A stretch of DNA of 64,000 bases from Myceligenerans crystallogenes (GTDB lineage: Bacteria > Actinomycetota > Actinomycetes > Actinomycetales > Cellulomonadaceae): assembly GCF_039529775.1 (NCBI RefSeq), contig NZ_BAAANL010000001.1, positions 124,001-188,000 on the forward strand, written 5' to 3'. The notes under the pieces were generated by a model that was not told where the DNA came from, did no database searches, and was given only the letters and a program-made list of their open reading frames with translations. This document shows, piece by piece, positions 59,034 to 64,000 of the stretch. A program made the position numbers and the translations under genes. Positions within the stretch are counted from its first letter, which is position 1; each line of letters starts with the position of its first letter.

Positions 59034-61649
59034 CTAGAACGGTGGTAGCGCGTCGGTGTCGCTGTTCGAGGTCGGGGAGATCGCCCTCGAGGTTGCCGGG
59101 GGTGTCGTCCTGGAGGCCGGGGTTGCGGGGTTCTTGGGTGGGCGGGCGACGGTCAGTCGCGGGATCGGCTGCGGTACCGGTATCGGTGGTTGTCGGAAGC
59201 TGCCTTCGGGCTTGGTGGGGCTGGCGTTGTCGTCGCCGAGGTCCTGTCGCCCGGGGCTGGTGGTGTCCTGCCGTTGCTGCCTGTTGGCGTTCCGGTCATT
59301 GGTGCCGCCGGCTTGCCGCCGGTCGCGATCCCCTGTGGGGTGTCCTTCTGGTTTGCGGGGGTTCGGATCGTCGGTGGTGTTGGTGTGCTGCGAGTTCTGG
59401 GAGGTGGTGTCGTGCTGCTCCGGGGTGTGGGTGTCCTGGCTGCTGGGGTCTTCTTCCTGCCGCTCGCGCGTGCCGCTGGACTGCAGTTGGTCGGGGTTGC
59501 CGGTGGGTGGCGTGTGGTTCGGGTGGTCGTCCTTGGGAACGTCACTTTCGGGCGCGCTGTTCTCGGGCAGGTGAGTGTCGGGTGCGGTAGTTCCTGACGC
59601 GGCGGTCCCTGCCGTGGCGGTGGCGGTCCCTGCTGTCCCTGGCTCGGCGGTTCCTGGTGTGGTGGTGCCAGGTAGCTGGATCTGGTTGATGGTCTGGTAG
59701 CGGTGCTGTGGGTCGGTGGGTTCGGGTTGGTAGGTGGCGGTGTGGCCGGTGGGTGAGGTCCAGTGTTCGGTGCCGGTGGCGGGGTCGCGTTGGACTTCCC
59801 ATCCGGCGAGGGTTTTGAGGTTGTGGTGTGTGCGGCACAGGGCGTGGAGGTTGTCGGCTCTGGTGGGTGGTGGCTGGCCGGGTGTTTGGGGTTGCTGGTG
59901 GTTGTAGGGGTCGATGTGGTCGAGGTCGCAGCCGGTGGCGGGTCGGTCGCAGCCGTCGTGGGTGCAGGTGCGGTCGCGGTGGCGCACGGCGTCGCGGAGG
60001 TGGGCGGGGGGTTGGTAGGCGGTGGTGCCGTAGTCGGTGAGGATTCCGGTGACGGGGTCGGTGACCAGGCGTCGCCAGAGTCCTTCGGCGGCGATCTCGC
60101 GGGCGAGGTCGGCGGGGATGGGGCCGAGGTGGTCCAGGATCCCGGGGGTGTGGTCATCGGGGTTGGCCAGGACGGTGGCGGGGACGACGACGTTGATCGT
60201 GGCGGGTACCTCGATGCCGCGGATCACGACCCCGACCTCACCGGCAGGCGGTGCGTTGTCGATCGGTCGGGGTGCGGTGGACAGGATGCCGTCGTCCTCG
60301 TGGGGGACGGGCACGAGGTCGGTGTCGGTGGACGGTTCCACGAGCATGCCGGGCGCGGTCACCGGGACGCTGAGACGGGCCTGTGCGGTGTCGGTGTCGC
60401 GGCTGACCTGATCCGCGTGCGTCGTGCCGACGTCCGCTGCGCTGCTCGGGTCCCCGGCCGTCGTGTCCACGCCGGCCGGAACCCTCCGGTCGTGGTGGTC
60501 GAGGCGGTCTTGGCGGCCGTGACTGGTGTCGCTGTTGCGGCTGTCGTCGCTGGAGTCGCTGGTGTGTTCGTCGATGGGGTGGGGGATGATGCGGCCGGTG
60601 ATGAGGGAGGTCAGGGCGGCGGCGCGGGCTTGGCCGCGGGTGCGGGTTTGTCCGGGCAGGCGCAGGAGCTGGTCGGAGCCGGCTTGGACGGCGTTGTAGA
60701 CGCGGGCGGCGTCCTTGGCGGGTAGGAGCGCGGACAGCAGGCCCATGCCGGGCCCGGCGATCTCGAGCCACACGTTGGAGCGTTCCTCGGCCCGGCGGAC
60801 CTCCAGGGTGGATCCGTGCAGGCGGACGGTCAGGGCGTTGAGCTGGTCCGACAGCCATTTCCAGGTTCGTGACGGGGCCTCAGGCAGCAGGACCTCGATC
60901 GCGGCCGCACGCTCCTGCTCGGTCAGGCCCTGGCCGGCACGCAGGAGCGTGTCGGCCTTACGCGCGGTGACCTGCCCCGATTCCAGGGCGTGCAGGACCT
61001 GAGGGAACCGGGCACACTCATGCGCGCGGATCACTGCCTCACTCCCCTCCCGCGCGGTGACCTTGAGCCGGTCCTTCACGATCGTGGCCGCCTGCTCCAC
61101 ACCCATCACCCCGCCCTGCTCCCTGACAAGCACCGCCCCGGCCCGCGCCTGGACCGCCCGCGCCCACGACACCAACCGCTCCGCCCCAGCAATCACCACA
61201 CCCAACTCCACCGAATCCAACCCCGACAGCACCCCATCACGCCGCGGCGTGACCGAATCCCCCGGCGTGACCGGGCCTGACACGACTGGGCCTGACACGA
61301 CTGGGCCTGCCGCGGCCTCCACGACGCTTGACGCGGTGGTCAGGGTTTCCAGCAGCGATGCGAGTTCCGGCCCGGGCGCGCACTCACGCACCCGGGCCAG
61401 CAGGCCCGCCACAGCGTCGTCATCGAGACCTGCCTGCAGTGACACGCCGCCGTCCGGAATCCGCGGCGGGACTCCGTCACCCCGCGCCTCGTCGTTCGAC
61501 CTCCGCGGTGCCGCGCCGTCGTCTGGCACGGGTCGTGACATGCGGCCGCTCGGCAGCTGCGGCGCCACGCCGTCGCCTGGCAGCGGTCGTGACATGCCGC
61601 CGTGCGATACCTGCGGTGACATGCCGTCGCCCGGCGTTGCATCACTCAC
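59034..61649 (-). CDS. DUF222/HNH endonuclease-domain protein
   Basis: A GTG at 61649 is taken as the start, with GGGGGTGG upstream; a GTG at 61658 is possible. The product is about 871 residues. The N-terminal about 75 residues hold four imperfect repeats of about 18 residues (DGMSPQVSHGGMSRPLPG-like). DUF222 spans about 110-330 (EQAATIVKDRLKVTAREGSE, GLLSALLPAKDAARVYNAV). An HNH nuclease motif lies at about 560-620 (CTHDGCDRPATGCDLDHIDP, then LHALCRTHHNLKT). The last about 230 residues are low-complexity Thr/Pro/Gln/Asp-rich. Such multi-copy genes are common in Micrococcales and mycobacteria. The function is uncertain; nuclease activity is inferred. No link to the neighbouring genes is evident. 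Confidence 0.85.
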   Translation of the reverse strand: MSDATPGDGMSPQVSHGGMSRPLPGDGVAPQLPSGRMSRPVPDDGAAPRRSNDEARGDGVPPRIPDGGVSLQAGLDDDAVAGLLARVRECAPGPELASLLETLTTASSVVEAAAGPVVSGPVVSGPVTPGDSVTPRRDGVLSGLDSVELGVVIAGAERLVSWARAVQARAGAVLVREQGGVMGVEQAATIVKDRLKVTAREGSEAVIRAHECARFPQVLHALESGQVTARKADTLLRAGQGLTEQERAAAIEVLLPEAPSRTWKWLSDQLNALTVRLHGSTLEVRRAEERSNVWLEIAGPGMGLLSALLPAKDAARVYNAVQAGSDQLLRLPGQTRTRGQARAAALTSLITGRIIPHPIDEHTSDSSDDSRNSDTSHGRQDRLDHHDRRVPAGVDTTAGDPSSAADVGTTHADQVSRDTDTAQARLSVPVTAPGMLVEPSTDTDLVPVPHEDDGILSTAPRPIDNAPPAGEVGVVIRGIEVPATINVVVPATVLANPDDHTPGILDHLGPIPADLAREIAAEGLWRRLVTDPVTGILTDYGTTAYQPPAHLRDAVRHRDRTCTHDGCDRPATGCDLDHIDPYNHQQPQTPGQPPPTRADNLHALCRTHHNLKTLAGWEVQRDPATGTEHWTSPTGHTATYQPEPTDPQHRYQTINQIQLPGTTTPGTAEPGTAGTATATAGTAASGTTAPDTHLPENSAPESDVPKDDHPNHTPPTGNPDQLQSSGTRERQEEDPSSQDTHTPEQHDTTSQNSQHTNTTDDPNPRKPEGHPTGDRDRRQAGGTNDRNANRQQRQDTTSPGRQDLGDDNASPTKPEGSFRQPPIPVPQPIPRLTVARPPKNPATPASRTTPPATSRAISPTSNSDTDALPPF
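61273..61309. repeat. In-frame 15-base tandem repeat (GGGCCTGACACGACT)
   Basis: Two and a half copies lie inside the HNH gene near its 5' end and encode a repeated VVSGP stretch between the repeat-rich N-terminus and DUF222. The length is probably variable between strains. Confidence 0.8.
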
Positions 61650-62071
61650 TGTGCCCACCCCCAGCCGGTCTATTGGATCGCCGTCTGTTCGATCCTATGA
61701 CTGGATCACACTCCCTGCTACTCCAAGAATGAACCTGTGGATAAACATCATCGGCGGCAGGAAGACGATAGCCTCGTACTGGATTCACCATCGCCAGCCC
61801 GTGCCTCACCTCGGCACAGAAGGGAATCGTCCTGTGTCTGACCAACAGCGCCCCCGGCGCTCGTTCCCGACGCCGACCGCATCAAGCACCCGCTCGGAGG
61901 CTGGGAAGCAGGGTCAAGCCGGTCGGGCCGGCAAGCCCGGAAGGAGGTCAACGTGAGGATCGCTCCATGGCTCGCGGGGACGAGCGACGAGGCAGGGGAC
62001 ACGCTGGGTCTCCGCAGCGAGAGCGGCACATCTCCAGGGTGCTGCGGGCCCGGGGCCCGGGAGGGGACACT
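61650..62071. other. Divergent intergenic region, no gene seen
   Basis: These 422 bases lie between the HNH and LacI genes and are less GC-rich near 61660-61800. They contain GGATCG...CGATCC arms (61674-61694 region) and a single perfect DnaA-box sequence TGTGGATAA (61736-61744). Promoters for both genes must lie here. The part from about 61800 to 62060 holds small open frames without recognisable products. Confidence 0.5.
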
Positions 62072-63076
62072 GTGAGCGTGTCAGCCAGTCGCCCCAACAG
62101 TCATGACGTCGCGCGGGCCGCCGGGGTCTCGCAGTCGACGGTGTCCTACGCGCTGTCCGGCAAGGGGACCATCGCGCCCAGGACCCGCGAGCGCGTGCTC
62201 GCCGTCGCGGCGGAGCTGGGCTACCGGCCGAATCTTGCCGCGCGGTCGATGCGCACCCGCCGGTCCGGCCGGGTCGCCGTCGTCACCAGCACGGCCGCCG
62301 AGGTCCGCATGAGCATGCTCTCGGGCGCCGCCGAAGCGGCGGTGGAGGCCGGCTACGCCGTCGACACGCACAGCGTCAGCGGCGCCGCCCAGGACCGCAC
62401 CGATCGCGTCGTCGAACTCGCGCGCAGCGGGCAGGTCGAGGGCGTTCTCACGTTCCTGCCGGTCGTCCCGGACGGCCTCACGACGGACGACGGCGCCGCG
62501 CCCGTCGTCGCCGTCACCGCACTCGACGAGCGGATGCGCAGCACCGGCGAACTCGCCGACGCGAGCCTGCTCGCCGACGTCATCGCGGCCCTGGTCGACG
62601 CCCGGCACCGGCGCTTCCTGCACGTGGGAGGCCCGGCGGACTTCGCCTCGGCACGCGCCCGTCGCGACGTCTACGTCGCGGAGACCGGGCGGCACGACGA
62701 CGTCGAGTCGCTCGGCGAGATCGTCGGCACGTGGTCCCCCGAGTCCGGACGCGAGGCGATCCTCGCGCTGCCCGACGACGCGCCCCCGCTCGCGGTGATC
62801 GCCGCCAACGACCACATCGCCCTGGGCGTGATGCGGGGTGCGTCGGAACGTGGGTGGCAGGTGCCGGGTGACGTCGTCGTCACCGGCTGGGACGGCGCCA
62901 CCTTCGGTGCGTACACCACCCCGGCTCTCACCACGATCACTGTCGACTTCCGCGAGGCGGGCGCCCGCGCGATGCGCCGCCTGATCGCCGCGATCCGCGA
63001 CGAACCCGCTCCGACCCCCGCCGCCCCCCTCCAGCAGATCCTCTGGCGCGAGTCCACGGGCCCGGCCCGCTCCTGA
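62072..63076 (+). CDS. LacI family transcriptional regulator
   Basis: The GTG at 62072 follows GGGAGGGGA; a GTG at 62078 is nearly as good. The product is about 334 residues. The N-terminal LacI HTH is HDVARAAGVSQSTVSYALSG, followed by the hinge helix (RPNLAARSMRTRRSG). The periplasmic-binding-like sensor domain runs to the end and includes a FLHVGGP and an AVIAANDHIALGVM segment. It is a candidate for the protein that binds the operators at 1154, 15280 and 56751, but it could equally control only the downstream oxidoreductase operon. The effector is unknown. Confidence 0.92.
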   Translation: MSVSASRPNSHDVARAAGVSQSTVSYALSGKGTIAPRTRERVLAVAAELGYRPNLAARSMRTRRSGRVAVVTSTAAEVRMSMLSGAAEAAVEAGYAVDTHSVSGAAQDRTDRVVELARSGQVEGVLTFLPVVPDGLTTDDGAAPVVAVTALDERMRSTGELADASLLADVIAALVDARHRRFLHVGGPADFASARARRDVYVAETGRHDDVESLGEIVGTWSPESGREAILALPDDAPPLAVIAANDHIALGVMRGASERGWQVPGDVVVTGWDGATFGAYTTPALTTITVDFREAGARAMRRLIAAIRDEPAPTPAAPLQQILWRESTGPARS

Positions 63077-63490
63077 ACCCTCGGGTGCCGCGAATCCCGA
63101 CACGGGCACCACGGCACCGCGCCCTACGGCACCGCACCTGACGCTATGCGGCACCGCACCCACGCGCGCCGCAGCACCGCATTATGCGGTTCCGCGCCTC
63201 CGTACTGTGCGGCACTGCGCTACTGCGTCACCACGCGGCCTCGCCCACCCGCGCCGCCCGCCCACTCGTGCACGGGCACGTGCACCTACGGGCGCGCCCA
63301 AGTGCACACCCACGTGCGTACCCGCGCGCCCATCCGCCCGCACCGCCCGCTCACGAGGCACCCCACCCACCTGCCAGGTGCCCACACGCCACGCGGCACC
63401 ACGCCACACACCACCGCACCACCACTACCTACGCCAGATCACGCCCCCTTGATCCACCACGCACCGCGGTGCCGCCCCTAGGTGGAGGGC
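63077..63490. other. C-rich, repeat-bearing intergenic region
   Basis: No credible gene is seen. Between 63113 and 63219 there are six related 9-base elements (GGCACCGCA and variants) at 63113, 63128, 63150, 63173, 63188 and 63211. From about 63240 to 63480 the plus strand is very poor in G-runs and rich in CAC and CCC tracts. The stretch is unlike any neighbouring sequence in composition. Confidence 0.55.
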
Positions 63491-63546
63491 TTGACATCCG
63501 CCCCGCGCCGGCTGGCATGATTGAACCCGCATCATACGTATGATGC
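63491..63546 (+). promoter_or_regulatory. Promoter with perfect 18-base palindromic operator
   Basis: A consensus -35 TTGACA lies at 63491-63496 and a CATGAT -10-like box at 63516-63521 (19-base spacing). Just downstream is the perfect palindrome GCATCATAC-GTATGATGC (63529-63546). It lies 31 bases before the oxidoreductase ATG, so a bound repressor would block transcription. The ATACGTAT core resembles GntR/FadR-type operators. Confidence 0.72.
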
Positions 63547-63577
63547 TCTTGTTCGACGGGCGTCCAACGGAGGAAGC

Positions 63578-64000
63578 ATGCTCAGGATCGGGATTGTCGG
63601 GACCGGCGGGATCTCCGCCGCGCACGTCGAGGGGTACCTCCGGTTCCCGGAGGAGTGCCAGGTCGTGGCGGCCTGCGACATCGTGCCCGGGAAGGCCGAG
63701 GCCCGGTGCGCGGAGCTCGGGCTGTCAGGTGTCCGCGCCTACGAGCACATCGACGCCATGCTCGCGGCCGGGGAGCTCGACCTCGTCAGCATCGCGACCC
63801 CGCCGTCGACCCACGCCGAGCTGACGATCGCGGCCCTGCAGGCCGGCGTCGACGTGCTCGTCGAGAAGCCGATGGCGCCGTCCCTCGAGGAGTGCGACGC
63901 GATGATCGCCGCAGCCGCCGAGAGCGGCCGCCTGCTGTCCGTCGTCGCCCAGAACCGCTTCCGCGACGACATGGCCACGCTCAAGGAGGTCGTCGACTCC
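63578..64000 (+). CDS. Gfo/Idh/MocA family oxidoreductase, 3' end cut by window
   Basis: The ATG at 63578 follows GGAGGAAG. The 141 codons present run off the window without a stop. The Rossmann motif GIVGTGGISAAHVEG is at residues 5-19. ATPPSTHAEL and VEKPMAPSLEECDAM are the family's cofactor and catalytic-Lys motifs, and AQNRFRDD follows. It is only distantly like the paralogue at 1204. It would oxidise or reduce a sugar or polyol with NAD(P). It is preceded by a strong promoter and palindromic operator and is probably the first gene of a catabolic operon that continues past the window. Confidence 0.9.
   Translation, partial: MLRIGIVGTGGISAAHVEGYLRFPEECQVVAACDIVPGKAEARCAELGLSGVRAYEHIDAMLAAGELDLVSIATPPSTHAELTIAALQAGVDVLVEKPMAPSLEECDAMIAAAAESGRLLSVVAQNRFRDDMATLKEVVDS

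Noticed and set aside
61736..61744. Perfect DnaA-box sequence (TGTGGATAA)
   Set aside because: Only one copy is present and no dnaA, dnaN or AT-rich unwinding region is nearby, so it is not evidence of a replication origin.
1..64000. tRNA, rRNA, CRISPR arrays, insertion sequences or phage genes
   Set aside because: I saw no cloverleaf sequences, no regularly spaced repeats and no transposase or integrase motifs in any frame.

Overview
The window is GC-rich, with short intergenic gaps and frequent ATGA or GTGA start/stop overlaps, as expected of a high-GC actinobacterium. The CUT1-type sugar transporters without their own ATPase, the CBM2-linked esterase and the pectin-backbone lyases suggest a plant-litter degrader of the Micrococcales, such as Promicromonosporaceae or Cellulomonadaceae. 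The taxon is an inference; no rRNA or marker gene lies in the window.

Region 1 (1-21,670) is a rhamnogalacturonan-I (pectin backbone) utilisation locus. It holds a CBM2-SGNH esterase cut by the window edge, a Gfo/Idh/MocA oxidoreductase coupled to a DUF6807 protein, a rhamnogalacturonan acetylesterase, two family 1 solute-binding lipoproteins, one permease pair, a YesL-like membrane protein, a DeoR/LacI hybrid regulator, a DUF2264 protein, a Tat-exported exo-rhamnogalacturonan lyase (PL26/YetA type) and two PL11 lyases. A VapBC module sits inside it. Secreted enzymes would deacetylate and cleave RG-I, the transporter would import the oligosaccharides, and the oxidoreductase and DUF6807 pair would process sugars inside the cell.

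Region 2 (21,671-about 55,000) is a hybrid NRPS-PKS gene cluster. A luciferase-like monooxygenase and a flavin reductase lead into a single synthetase of about 5,454 residues. I read its domain order as C-A-T-KS-AT-T-C-A-T-KS-(dead AT)-T-C-A-T-C. It is followed by a free AT-less KS, a free ACP, a PLP aminotransferase of the glutamate-1-semialdehyde type, a membrane protein of unknown function, a type II thioesterase, an MFS exporter, a DUF6790 membrane protein, a large FtsX-type ABC permease with its ATPase, a second ACP, a FabF-like KS and an Sfp-type phosphopantetheinyl transferase. A second FabF-like KS and a P450 lie on the opposite strand. The KS-ACP-aminotransferase trio suggests that a beta-amino-acyl unit is built. 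The terminal C domain and the absence of a cis thioesterase suggest the chain is passed on or released by condensation.

Region 3 (about 55,100-64,000) holds an alpha/beta hydrolase, a metallo-beta-lactamase-fold hydrolase, a GH42 beta-galactosidase, a DUF222/HNH protein, a LacI regulator and the start of another Gfo/Idh/MocA oxidoreductase. A LacI-type operator before the GH42 gene closely resembles operators in region 1, so the biosynthetic cluster appears to lie inside a pectin/galactan regulon.
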